Positions 31,590 through 39,888 of a stretch of 64,000 bases of DNA are shown piece by piece. Numbering within the stretch: position 1 is the first letter of the stretch; the number at the start of each line of letters is the position of its first letter. The DNA comes from Clostridia bacterium (GTDB lineage: Bacteria; Bacillota; Clostridia; Oscillospirales; CAG-272). The stretch is from positions 1 to 64,000 of the forward strand of contig JAFQDF010000034.1 of assembly GCA_017416185.1 (NCBI GenBank), written 5' to 3'. A program made the translations under genes and the position numbers. The notes under the pieces are model-generated. The model had not been told where the DNA came from, made no database searches, and saw only the letters and a program-made list of their open reading frames with translations.

Positions 31590-31985
31590 AAAACACAATA
31601 ACCGCGATGTTGATGTAAATTAATACAACGGTTGAGACGTGTATGAAAATTTGTATCCTTAGGATACAAATTTCGATATTTTTGTCTGTCGGCAAAAGCG
31701 ATATTTTTATCACAGATAAATGCGATATGTCTGCTAAAGCAGACGCGATATGTTATCTGTCATAATACAGATAACGTGATAGCCGTCCAGAAATGACGGC
31801 TATCTTATAATATGTTGCATTTATGCAACATCTCGTTTGCATAGCAAACATATCGACTGCCGAAGGGCAGATATCGAGTTCACCGTAGGTGAATATATCG
31901 AGTTTACGAAGTAAACATATCGACAAAGCCATATTTAAGCCGAACTGTAATACGAAATTTGTATCCTCAGGATACAAATTTAAAT
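31590..31985. repeat. Large array of small hairpins with CGATAT/ATATCG spacers (copy A)
   Basis: After a lead sequence AATACAACGGTTGAGACGTG come about ten hairpins. In order they include TTTGTATCC/GGATACAAA, TTTATC/GATAAA, GTCTGC/GCAGAC, GTTATCTG/CAGATAAC, a central GATAGCCGTC/GACGGCTATC, ATGTTGCAT/ATGCAACAT, GTTTGC/GCAAAC, CTGCC/GGCAG, TTCACC/GGTGAA and GTTTAC/GTAAAC. Spacers left of the centre read GCGATAT and those on the right ATATCG, so left and right halves can pair. This gap (31469-32119) has no gene. Confidence 0.8.
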
Positions 31986-32118
31986 ATATACAACACCTTT
32001 ATCCAACCATTTGGCGATATTTTCTTTACTCGAGAGACGGACATTCTACAAATGATATCTTTAATTTTGCTTTCTCTTGTGTTAAAATGATCATATCAAA
32101 TAACGGAGGTCAAAAAGC

Positions 32119-33000
32119 ATGAGTATCGGCAAGAATGTATCAAAATACAGAAAAGCCAAAGGTCTTACCCAAGAGGAATTAGGATCAATGTTGGGAGTTA
32201 CAAATCAAGCGGTATCCAAATGGGAGTCGGAAATATCTATGCCCGACGTAATGCTGTTACCCGAAATCATATCGGTACTGAATATTTCTTTCGAGGAGCT
32301 TTACGGCATAGAAAAGCAAGTTACGGCATTACCTAAGCATAGTGAGGAATTTTACGGTAATGCAAATAAGATGCTCATTTCCCTGCTTTACGACCATATC
32401 GGACACTTGATTGTTTTTCCCGAAATTCAGGTCGAAAGAACCCCCGAACTATATGAGAAAGAAAAGAATCCTATAACAGGTAAAATCGAACACACTCAAA
32501 ACAACAAATCATTTAATGTTTATTCCGATACTAAAGGCTATGCCTATATTTCCAATGAACTCTCGGTACTTGCCCCCGATTTTATGCTTTTTGAGGAAGA
32601 GGACATATTCAGAAAACGCTCCGTTTTATCGGCATTACGGACGCTTGCTGATTCAAAGGCAACGAGCATCCTGTCATTTATGTACAGAGATACGTTTAAC
32701 GACAAAAACGCTTATCAGGAAAACAGAAAAAATGTAGATATCGAAAAGGAGTATGACTTCAAAGAATTTGTTACGGCGTTTAATTGGGATGAAGATACGA
32801 TATATGAAACCTTAGAGAAACTGGTTTCTATTACCGTACTCGAAAAACGAGGGAGAACATACGTATTATATAAACCAAAGCTTATACAGTTGATGATAAT
32901 GCTGAAAACACTTGACCTAATGACACGGGAAACAAACTGCTTTGGATGGGGTACTCCATATACCCTTACGTGTAATTATATTGATGAGTATTTGATATAA
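32119..33000 (+). CDS. XRE-family regulator with unassigned C-terminal domain
   Basis: This 293-residue protein has an N-terminal Cro/CI-type helix-turn-helix in residues 1-65 (GLTQEELGSMLGVTNQAVSKWE). The C-terminal part of about 220 residues is unlike the TPR-type tails of the neighbouring XRE proteins. Its end (DEDTIYETLEKLVSITVLEKRG) looks like a winged helix, so it may have two DNA-contacting parts. GGAGG lies upstream of the ATG. It sits between two nearly identical hairpin arrays (copies A and B). Target and signal are unknown. Confidence 0.82.
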   Translation: MSIGKNVSKYRKAKGLTQEELGSMLGVTNQAVSKWESEISMPDVMLLPEIISVLNISFEELYGIEKQVTALPKHSEEFYGNANKMLISLLYDHIGHLIVFPEIQVERTPELYEKEKNPITGKIEHTQNNKSFNVYSDTKGYAYISNELSVLAPDFMLFEEEDIFRKRSVLSALRTLADSKATSILSFMYRDTFNDKNAYQENRKNVDIEKEYDFKEFVTAFNWDEDTIYETLEKLVSITVLEKRGRTYVLYKPKLIQLMIMLKTLDLMTRETNCFGWGTPYTLTCNYIDEYLI

Positions 33001-33007
33001 AACCAAA

Positions 33008-33047
33008 CTAAAAAGAACACGGAATTGACCGTGTTCTTTATATTATT
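33008..33047. terminator. Terminator after the 32119 XRE gene
   Basis: AAAGAACACGG pairs with CCGTGTTCTTT, followed by ATATTATTTT. The same AAAGAACACGG stem is reused at 36253 and, in variant form, at 37530. Confidence 0.85.
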
Positions 33048-33063
33048 TTGACCACTTTTTGAT

Positions 33064-33304
33064 TTACAACTGCTCATATATTGCAACAAATCTTTCATCT
33101 TCACGAACCGAGTCGAAGCAAGAATCGTTCATATGATCCTTCATTTCAAACCTTCCGTAAAATTCATCCTCCGAACAAGAAAAATCCTTACCGAATAATA
33201 AAGGATTGTCAAAGTGCTGCACTTTGTTATAATACTTTTCTGTTATACACATATATTCAAACCCTTTTTCTAAATACGAAAGTGCTGTTTCCAATAGAGT
33301 TCAT
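33064..33304 (-). pseudogene. Deletion relic of an XRE/TPR regulator gene
   Basis: The last ~70 codons (YLEKGFEYMCITEKYYNKV to the end VREDERFVAIYEQL) are clearly homologous to the C-terminus of the 36308-37420 protein, which ends with the same VREDERFVAIYEQL. The upstream end keeps the promoter, the ribosome site and the first codons (MNSIGN) of that same gene. A deletion of about 290 codons joins the two out of frame, so translation from the ATG at 33304 stops after 15 codons. The remnant can therefore not make a functional regulator. Confidence 0.85.
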
Positions 33305-33323
33305 AATATTCTCCTTTGCTTTT

Positions 33324-33344
33324 CGGTACCGTGTCTATATTATA
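33324..33344 (-). promoter_or_regulatory. Promoter/operator of the XRE relic (TATAAT-N7-CGGTACCG)
   Basis: On the minus strand TATAAT (33344-33339), 7 bp, then the palindrome CGGTACCG (33331-33324). The same spacing recurs at 34964-34984 and 37438-37458. Confidence 0.75.
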
Positions 33345-33394
33345 ACACAACATAAACAAAATTGAAGATACTATTTTTCTACACAGATTAAACC

Positions 33395-33730
33395 GACGGT
33401 TGAGACGTGTATGAAAATTTGTATCCTTAGGATACAAATTGCGATATTTTTGCCTGTAGACGAAAGCGATATTTTTATCACAGATAAATGCGATATGTCT
33501 GCTAAAGCAGACGCGATATGTTATCTGTCCTTGGGAAAGATAACGCAATAGCCGTCTGAAAAGGACGGCTATCTTATAATATGTTGCATTTATGCAACAT
33601 CTCGTTTGCATAGCAAACATATCGACTGCCGAAGGGCAGATATCGAGTTCACCGCAGGTGAATATATCGAGTTTACGAAGTAAACATATCGACAAAATCA
33701 CCGATATAACACAGCCGAGGTTCAACAAGT
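33395..33730. repeat. Large array of small hairpins with CGATAT/ATATCG spacers (copy B)
   Basis: This is a close copy of array A at 31.6 kb: the same hairpins in the same order, with the central stem loop changed from CAGAAAT to TGAAAAG and one or two bases different elsewhere. It lies in the 33304-33827 gap, which has no gene. A further hairpin GGTTCAAC/GTTGAACC follows at 33718-33737. Confidence 0.8.
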
Positions 33731-33826
33731 TGAACCGCGTCTATGTTATGTTCAATTACTTGAACATCGTATTATAAGCGAACTATTGAAATTTGTAACC
33801 TTTGGTTACAATCTACCATAATATAA

Positions 33827-34939
33827 TCATATTAGTTTTGAAAGTTGATCTCTTACAAAATCGAATTTTCGGTGAGAAAAATCACGCATCAAATGCGCTA
33901 TATGTGTTTCTCCCTCGGTTGATATATAAAAAGTTGTTGTAGGATAATCAAATTCAGGAGAAGCAAGAAGCGAGGTATGTCTTTTTTCTTTCGGGAGCTG
34001 TGGATACCCCCATACATCGGATATTCCGTAAAGACCGTTTTTAAGTCCTTTCGGATATTGATCCGCCTGTTTAGAATATTCGACGGCGAGTTCCGCACAA
34101 CGAAGTGTATTTTCTCTATCTTCCATATCAGCATAATACTCAGCCATACGCGCGTATGACCATGCAACCATCCATGAATCGGCAAGATAATCACCGTTTT
34201 CGTAAAACACCTCAAACAGCTTCGGTATTTTTTCAAGCATAGTAATTGCCTGTTTGTGAGAGAAATAGGGCTTATCCTCTGTTTTCTGAATACAAAAAAA
34301 GTAGATATCATCACATAGATCTAAAAAATTACGATGAATATCATAGTGCATACCATAGATCTTATCCATTCCCTGCATTAGCATCCGGTCAAGCTCACGT
34401 CGCGAGTACATAAGCTCGGGTACATTCTCAGCAATTTTCAGAGCCTTGTCACGTTTTCCCTGTCTGATATAAATACTGCACAAACTGCCCTCTGCCTTAT
34501 TTTTGAGATACAGATCTTTTGTTCCTTCACGGACTCTTTCATAAAGTATTACGCTTTCCTTAATTCGGGCATCATAGCTTTCTTCCTCACCCGAATAGTC
34601 AAGTACCTCGGCCAATCTAAACATCAGCTCGTATGAACCGGGAAACTCAGCAAGTCCGAGACGGTATATATTAACCGCTTCTTTAGGCGTTACCTTACAG
34701 GCCTGTTCTATGATCTCATCTATTCTTTGCATCTGATTTGACAGATCGATATTAAGTAACATATCTGCAGACACCGAGAAAATCTGACAAAGCTGGGGTA
34801 TCTGACTGATATCAGGTGCATTTCTTCCGCATTCCCAGCCCGAAACTGCGGCAGAGGTAATCCCCAAAAGTTCAGCTAACTGTTCCTGTGTCATATCCTT
34901 TTGACGGCGTAATTCCTTTATTCTTTCACCGATCGACAT
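33827..34939 (-). CDS. XRE-family regulator with TPR-like C-terminal part
   Basis: This 370-residue protein has an XRE helix-turn-helix (MTQEQLAELLGITSAAVSGWE near residues 18-38) and then about 290 residues of helical repeats resembling TPR. That layout is typical of regulators that bind a peptide or protein partner. The ATG at 34939 has AAGGAG 7 nt upstream; an ATG 21 bp earlier is not supported. A palindrome CGGTACCG lies 7 bp downstream of its -10 box. The stop is followed by a hairpin GTAACC-TTT-GGTTAC at 33795-33809. No ligand or target is known. Confidence 0.83.
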   Translation of the reverse strand: MSIGERIKELRRQKDMTQEQLAELLGITSAAVSGWECGRNAPDISQIPQLCQIFSVSADMLLNIDLSNQMQRIDEIIEQACKVTPKEAVNIYRLGLAEFPGSYELMFRLAEVLDYSGEEESYDARIKESVILYERVREGTKDLYLKNKAEGSLCSIYIRQGKRDKALKIAENVPELMYSRRELDRMLMQGMDKIYGMHYDIHRNFLDLCDDIYFFCIQKTEDKPYFSHKQAITMLEKIPKLFEVFYENGDYLADSWMVAWSYARMAEYYADMEDRENTLRCAELAVEYSKQADQYPKGLKNGLYGISDVWGYPQLPKEKRHTSLLASPEFDYPTTTFYISTEGETHIAHLMRDFSHRKFDFVRDQLSKLI

Positions 34940-34963
34940 AAACATTCTCCTTAAAAACAAATT

Positions 34964-34984
34964 CGGTACCGTGAGTACATTATA
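34964..34984 (-). promoter_or_regulatory. Promoter/operator of the 33827 XRE gene (TATAAT-N7-CGGTACCG)
   Basis: On the minus strand TATAAT (34984-34979), 7 bp, then CGGTACCG (34971-34964). The palindrome should cover the transcription start, which suits repression, probably by an XRE protein of this cluster. Confidence 0.75.
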
Positions 34985-35110
34985 CTAAATGCTTTTTATA
35001 TCTGCAAGACAGTGTTCGTGTGATATAATTAAAGTTTGGCTTTAGTTTTATACGGTTACTGTATTTTTATCTCTCAACTTGAAGTTGAAAAGTGTTCGAT
35101 AAACAAGTTA

Positions 35111-35139
35111 TTGTATTCAACAGAGTAAACCGTTATAAT
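35111..35139 (+). promoter_or_regulatory. Promoter of the 35176 XRE gene
   Basis: TTGTAT at 35111-35116 and TATAAT at 35134-35139 with a 17-bp spacer. A GGGCCC palindrome at 35148-35153 takes the place of the CGGTACCG found before its paralogs. Confidence 0.6.
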
Positions 35140-35175
35140 ATAGACAGGGCCCGAGAATAACAAGAGGTGAATACA

Positions 35176-36246
35176 ATGACTATTGGTGAACGAATAAAAA
35201 CTTTAAGAAAAAAGAATGATATGACACAGGAAAAGCTGGCGGATTTTCTCCACGTTTCCTATCAAGCGGTATCTAAATGGGAGTGTGGCATTGCCAACCC
35301 CGATCTGTCCCTCATTGTGCCTTTGACGAGGTTATTTAACGTAAGCGCAGACGAGCTGTTAGGATTAACAAATGAAGAAGTTGACGAAAGAAAAGCATAC
35401 TTTGATGCCGAATACTTCGATTTTTGGATGAAGGATGATTCCGAAGCGGATCTTGAAATAGCACGACAGGCGGTAGCTGAATATCCTTCCGATTTCAGAT
35501 ATCTTCATTGGCTTGCAAGTGATGAGTGGTACGTGGGTTACAGCCCCAAATATTATAATACCGAAAAAGGTAAGGAGCTGCTTGAAAGTTCGGTAAAGCA
35601 TAATCTTATGATACTTGAAAACTGCGATGAGCCCGATATGAAAAAACAAGCCATATCCGGTCTTGTATACACATACAGCAGTATGGACAACCTTGACGAG
35701 GCTAAAAAATATGCAGAAATGTACCCCGAGGATGGTCAAATAGACAGGGATGATCTGCTAATGAGTTGTCTGCGGGGTGAGGAGCAAGAGTCTTTACGTA
35801 AAAAGATATTCCACAAAAAGCTGATTCAATTGTCCTTTTCTCTTGAATCGCTTTGGCGTAATTCAGTCCCTCCCTTTCACGAAGCATTGGATGCCCACGA
35901 AACGATGATTAAAGCTGTTATTACCGACGGCAATTATCAACGTTTACACGGTAATCTTAGTGATATATATCTTGAGCGCGCAAAGATCTCTATGCAAAAC
36001 AACGACCCCGACGAAGCGATAAAAAATCTCACCGTCTGTTTGAATCATGCAAATGAATTCGACAAAATGGATAAAATGGGTATAGAAGAATATACCTGCC
36101 CTATCTTGAAAGGTTACCGTGCGGATTACAGAAACCGCAGAGTGCTTGAATTCACACACACGGAATATATACGGGATTGTATTATGGATGACAAGCTGTT
36201 TGCACCACTGTACGACAGAGCGGAATTCAAAACAATAATTGATTAA
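35176..36246 (+). CDS. XRE-family regulator with TPR-like C-terminal part
   Basis: The 356-residue protein has an XRE helix-turn-helix (MTQEKLADFLHVSYQAVSKWE near residues 16-36) and then a helical-repeat tail. The ATG at 35176 follows GAGGTG by 6-7 nt and is preferred to the in-frame GTG at 35167. It is the only TPR-type XRE gene of the cluster on the plus strand, divergent from 33827-34939 and convergent with 36308-37420. Its operator sequence differs from the CGGTACCG group, so it may respond to a different paralog. Confidence 0.83.
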   Translation: MTIGERIKTLRKKNDMTQEKLADFLHVSYQAVSKWECGIANPDLSLIVPLTRLFNVSADELLGLTNEEVDERKAYFDAEYFDFWMKDDSEADLEIARQAVAEYPSDFRYLHWLASDEWYVGYSPKYYNTEKGKELLESSVKHNLMILENCDEPDMKKQAISGLVYTYSSMDNLDEAKKYAEMYPEDGQIDRDDLLMSCLRGEEQESLRKKIFHKKLIQLSFSLESLWRNSVPPFHEALDAHETMIKAVITDGNYQRLHGNLSDIYLERAKISMQNNDPDEAIKNLTVCLNHANEFDKMDKMGIEEYTCPILKGYRADYRNRRVLEFTHTEYIRDCIMDDKLFAPLYDRAEFKTIID

Positions 36247-36250
36247 CAAA

Positions 36251-36290
36251 TGAAAGAACACGGATTTCACTCCGTGTTCTTTCTATTATT
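36251..36290. terminator. Terminator between convergent XRE genes
   Basis: AAAGAACACGGA pairs with TCCGTGTTCTTT and is followed by CTATTATTTT. It serves the 35176 gene and, in the other direction, the 36308 gene. Confidence 0.85.
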
Positions 36291-36307
36291 TTGACCACTT
36301 TTGTGAT

Positions 36308-37420
36308 TTACAACTGCTCATATATTGCAACAAATCTTTCATCCTCACGCACCGAGTCGAACCAAGATAAATTCATATAGTCCTTTAACTCCGATCTTCC
36401 ATTATACTTATTTCCTAAATAACGATACTCGGTTCCTCTTAACATCGGATTGTCAATATGATTCACTTTGTTGTAATGCTTTTCGATATTACACACATAT
36501 TCAAAACCGTTTTCCAAGTAATTAAGTGCATCTTGGGTATCACCGATTTGAATGTAGCAATTCGCTAAAAACACATAGACTGAGATAATTGCATGCAACG
36601 GCGGAGTATATTCTCCGCAACGGTAAACGGCATCCTTGATTTTTAAAATCGTTTCATAGGTATATATGGCATCCTTGTAGTTTTCTTTTATCAAATAAGT
36701 GCCGCCTAAAACCTCGATCTCCTGTGCCATTGTGTCAATAAGTGCTGAAATGTTTTTACAATGCAACTTAATTTCATTATCCCGATCCTTTTCGCTGTCA
36801 TATATCCATGCAAGCTGTATCCCACGATTATAGAAAAAATCATCGGGGAACCGATCGGCCCACTCTCTTGCAAGATCAAATTCCCGTAAGCTACAGTATA
36901 TACGTACAAGCCATTGCTTGGCATCCATTATCTGTGCAATATCTTTACTGTATTTTACAACCAGATTTGCACGTCTTATTGCTTCTTTATAAAGTTTATT
37001 GATTTCATCGGTATTGTTTTCGTTTTTATCCGCCAATTCTCCCGCTAAAATCGCAATATGTCCGATGGTATACGAAAGTAACCGCATATTGTTGGGATAT
37101 TTATCGAGCATATCATTGCACTTGTTATGAATCTCAAGCATCTTATCACTATAATGTCCGATTCTTATATATTCCTGACATTCCTTTATCAGAGCATCAA
37201 CTGCTTCGTTTTCGCTCTCGTCCGATATTCCAAGCAATTCATCGCTCGTTATACCGAAAATTTTGACCAAGGGGATTATCTGGGATATATCCGGCATACA
37301 AACACCGTTTTCCCATTTAGATACAGCCTGTGAAGAAATATTAAGCTGCTCTGCTAATTCTTCTTGGGTAAGGTCGTGCTTTTTTCTTAAATCTTTTATT
37401 CTGTTTCCAATAGAGTTCAT
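36308..37420 (-). CDS. XRE-family regulator with TPR-like C-terminal part
   Basis: The 370-residue protein begins MNSIGNRIKDLRKKHDLTQE with the helix-turn-helix in residues 17-40 (NISSQAVSKWENG). Its helical-repeat tail ends VREDERFVAIYEQL. It is the intact parent-like paralog of the deletion relic at 33064-33304: same start region, same promoter, same last codons. The ribosome site is GGAGAATATT before the ATG. The CGGTACCG operator lies between the -10 box and the start codon. Confidence 0.85.
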   Translation of the reverse strand: MNSIGNRIKDLRKKHDLTQEELAEQLNISSQAVSKWENGVCMPDISQIIPLVKIFGITSDELLGISDESENEAVDALIKECQEYIRIGHYSDKMLEIHNKCNDMLDKYPNNMRLLSYTIGHIAILAGELADKNENNTDEINKLYKEAIRRANLVVKYSKDIAQIMDAKQWLVRIYCSLREFDLAREWADRFPDDFFYNRGIQLAWIYDSEKDRDNEIKLHCKNISALIDTMAQEIEVLGGTYLIKENYKDAIYTYETILKIKDAVYRCGEYTPPLHAIISVYVFLANCYIQIGDTQDALNYLENGFEYVCNIEKHYNKVNHIDNPMLRGTEYRYLGNKYNGRSELKDYMNLSWFDSVREDERFVAIYEQL

Positions 37421-37437
37421 AATATTCTCCTTTTTTT

Positions 37438-37458
37438 CGGTACCGTATCTATATTATA
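37438..37458 (-). promoter_or_regulatory. Promoter/operator of the 36308 XRE gene (TATAAT-N7-CGGTACCG)
   Basis: On the minus strand TATAAT (37458-37453), 7 bp, then CGGTACCG (37445-37438). It is the third case of this exact arrangement in the cluster. Confidence 0.75.
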
Positions 37459-37527
37459 ACACAATATAAGCAAATTTGAAGATAGTGTTTTTCTACACAG
37501 ATTAAACCGACGGTTGAGTATTTGCTT

Positions 37528-37566
37528 TTAAAAAGAACACGAATCAACTTCGTGTTCTTTCCTATT
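37528..37566 (-). terminator. Terminator of the 37577 XRE gene
   Basis: AAAGAACACGAA pairs with TTCGTGTTCTTT. On the minus strand it follows the stop of the 37577-38614 gene by about 10 bp and ends in TTTTAAAAG. It uses a variant of the stem seen at 33008 and 36251. Confidence 0.8.
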
Positions 37567-37576
37567 TGACCTATAT

Positions 37577-38614
37577 TTACCAAGGACAAGGACCAAGCTC
37601 GTCCAATCCCCACTCGCTGTAATATTGACGGAAGGGTGTCATACATTCCTCGTGGTCTGCCTCGTTGTTAAAGTAATCCTCCGAGCCGTCCTCGCTTATC
37701 CAAGCGTGGCTTATGATATAGTATGCATATTCGGCTTTTGCCTTGGCTTCTTCTTTTCTGCCAAGCTTCAAAAGACAGCCTGCTTCTCTGAGATACGCGC
37801 AATAATGGTGGGTCTGCATTCCTGCCCACAGGTAGCTGTCCAAAGATATCTTGTCGGTTTTTAAGAACACTTCTATTACGCGGCGATACTGAGAAAAAGA
37901 ATTAAGAGCTTCCTCGTACTTGCCGATCTCGTAATACCCTTGCCCCTCCATATCACAGGAAATATACAGCTCCTGAATCTCAATTATCTTCCACTCTTTC
38001 GCCCATTTAAGACGGTCTTCACCTTTCAGAACGTATGAGGATTTACGCATTTTGTCCCTCAACATATAGGGATACACCTCGGGCAAAGTGCCAATGATCT
38101 CCTTCATTTTGCCATAATCATCTGCTCTGCTGTAGAGGTTTATAAGTACACTCTTTGTCCGCATACACAGGAATATATCCTTGGTATCCTCGGATATCTG
38201 TGTAGCAAGCTCAAACGCCTTGTTATAAAAGTCATCTCCGACGGCGCTTGACCTTTGGAGATACACCTCCAAGAGCTGAGTGAGCAGTTTTTCGTTTCCC
38301 GGATAGCTCTTCAAGGCATCAAGATACTTGTTCATACATACGTCTATATCCCGCCAGAACCAGTTTTTCGCATCCATTATGAGTTCTTCTACCTTCTCGT
38401 CCATCTGCTTTACGTCATAACCGAAAAGCATGTCAAGGCTTACGCCGAAAAAGCCTGCCAGCACCGGTATCTGTTCCATATCGGGGTAACAGGTTCCGTT
38501 CTCCCATTTTGAGACCGCCTGTGAGGATATGCCCAATTTATCCGCAAGTTCCTCTTGGGTAAGCTCTCTTGCACGGCGAAGCTCTCTTATCTTTTTTCCA
38601 ATCGTTATATCCAT
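37577..38614 (-). CDS. XRE-family regulator with TPR-like C-terminal part
   Basis: The 345-residue protein has an XRE helix-turn-helix (LTQEELADKLGISSQAVSKWE near residues 18-38) and a helical-repeat tail rich in aromatic residues. AAAGGAG stands 6 nt before the ATG. Its promoter region has a different palindrome, GTAAGGTCTTAC, near 38640-38651, so its control may differ from the CGGTACCG group. Function of the target genes is unknown. Confidence 0.83.
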   Translation of the reverse strand: MDITIGKKIRELRRARELTQEELADKLGISSQAVSKWENGTCYPDMEQIPVLAGFFGVSLDMLFGYDVKQMDEKVEELIMDAKNWFWRDIDVCMNKYLDALKSYPGNEKLLTQLLEVYLQRSSAVGDDFYNKAFELATQISEDTKDIFLCMRTKSVLINLYSRADDYGKMKEIIGTLPEVYPYMLRDKMRKSSYVLKGEDRLKWAKEWKIIEIQELYISCDMEGQGYYEIGKYEEALNSFSQYRRVIEVFLKTDKISLDSYLWAGMQTHHYCAYLREAGCLLKLGRKEEAKAKAEYAYYIISHAWISEDGSEDYFNNEADHEECMTPFRQYYSEWGLDELGPCPW

Positions 38615-38704
38615 ATTGATCTCCTTTAGTTGTACTGTAAGACCTTACGAGGAAAGTATAACAAAAATGAGGTGGAATTTCAATAACGCAGTTTTCGGAT
38701 AAAA

Positions 38705-39541
38705 TCAACCTGTGGTTGTGTTTAACTTATCCACCCTTTCTTCTACACGTTTGACCGCATCCTGCAATCCCTCATAAAGTGTACACTTAAAGAAATTGCG
38801 GTCGCAAAAATCGTCCTTGAAGGCATCTATTATCTTTAGTGCAATGTTTAACTGAACCTTTGCTTTTTCGGGTTCGTTGTTGTCTCTATAATGGCGGTAA
38901 AGACAGATCAACATACTAACAAGACTTTCTGCCGACAGATTCTTCTGAATTGATGCAGCCCTGTATCTGTCGTAACCTTTCAGCATACACGCCTGTAGCT
39001 CTAACTTAGTAAAATAGATCTCTGGCAATTTGTCAAGCGTTTCCTTTACAAGCTCATCGTTACCCATATACGAATAACAGCTTGCGAGCATCCTTAACGC
39101 ATCAAATCTTGTTGCGTCATCCTTTGAGGTTTCTATGAGATTTTTGCCGACCTCGACAAATTCTTTTCGCTGTTCTTCTTCGCAAAATTCAAGGGTATAG
39201 AGTAGATTGTTCAATATGATCTCGTTTCCGGGAAAACGTTTCAAACCGTCACGCAGGATCTGCCGAGACCTTGGGGTATCGGAAAATCTGAATTTATATG
39301 CTTCGTCACATATAGCTATTACCTGCTTATTTACCTCTTGCAGGTTAAAATCAAAAAGCTCGTCGGTGGAAACTCCGAAATATGAGGCGATAGCCGGTAT
39401 CAGCTCAACGTCAGGCAGTGTCACTCCCTGCTCCCACTTTGAAACAGCCTGTGCGGTGAGTCCAAGATGGTTTGCAAGAACCTCCTGTGATATGTTCTTC
39501 TCTTTTCGTAAACTCTTTATCTTTGTGCCTAAGTTTATCAT
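38705..39541 (-). CDS. XRE-family regulator with TPR-like C-terminal part
   Basis: The 278-residue protein has an XRE helix-turn-helix (ISQEVLANHLGLTAQAVSKWE near residues 16-36) and a shorter helical tail than its paralogs (about 200 residues). The ATG at 39541 is chosen because AAAGGAG ends 9 nt upstream; the ATG at 39547 is only 3 nt from it. It is the last member of the XRE cluster, next to hairpin array C. Confidence 0.82.
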   Translation of the reverse strand: MINLGTKIKSLRKEKNISQEVLANHLGLTAQAVSKWEQGVTLPDVELIPAIASYFGVSTDELFDFNLQEVNKQVIAICDEAYKFRFSDTPRSRQILRDGLKRFPGNEIILNNLLYTLEFCEEEQRKEFVEVGKNLIETSKDDATRFDALRMLASCYSYMGNDELVKETLDKLPEIYFTKLELQACMLKGYDRYRAASIQKNLSAESLVSMLICLYRHYRDNNEPEKAKVQLNIALKIIDAFKDDFCDRNFFKCTLYEGLQDAVKRVEERVDKLNTTTG

Positions 39542-39579
39542 ATTCATCACTCCTTTGTTTTAATTATATCAGAGCTGTA

Positions 39580-39888
39580 AGAAAATACAATAACCGTGAC
39601 GTTGATGTAAATTAAAACAAGGGTTGAGAAGTATATAAAAATTTGTATCCTTAGGATACAAATTGCGATATTTTTGCCTGTTGCAAGGATATATGATTTT
39701 TGTTGACTGATTACTAAATGATATATCGCAAGCGATATGATATACGGCTTATGCCGTATGATATATTTTCCCTGCGAGAAAATATGATATAATATCCGTT
39801 CCCTTATACACCGCAGTGTATATCATCTGCGAAGCAGATATCATATGCGAAGCATATATCATCCGTGCGCAGGAACGGATATCATTAA
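39580..39888. repeat. Large array of small hairpins with GATAT spacers (copy C)
   Basis: The lead ACAATAACCGTGACGTTGATG and hairpin TTTGTATCC/GGATACAAA match copy A, but the rest is different: ATATCGC/GCGATAT, ATACGGC/GCCGTAT, ATATTTTC/GAAAATAT, then a long outer stem ATATCCGTTCC/GGAACGGATAT that encloses ATACAC/GTGTAT, ATCTGC/GCAGAT and ATATGC/GCATAT. This gap has no gene. Confidence 0.75.

Noticed and set aside
31753..31977. Small minus-strand open frames inside hairpin array A (and the like in arrays B and C)
   Set aside because: They only translate the palindromic repeats; identical frames appear in the copies because the DNA is copied, and none has a ribosome site.
33064..33294. A 76-residue intact protein starting at a TTG
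   Set aside because: The TTG lies at the deletion junction. Promoter and ribosome site belong to the ATG at 33304, which is out of frame. It is a relic.
32119..39541. Toxin-antitoxin or phage-immunity cluster (because of the many XRE proteins)
   Set aside because: No toxin, nuclease, protease or integrase gene accompanies any of them, and most carry long TPR-like sensor tails.
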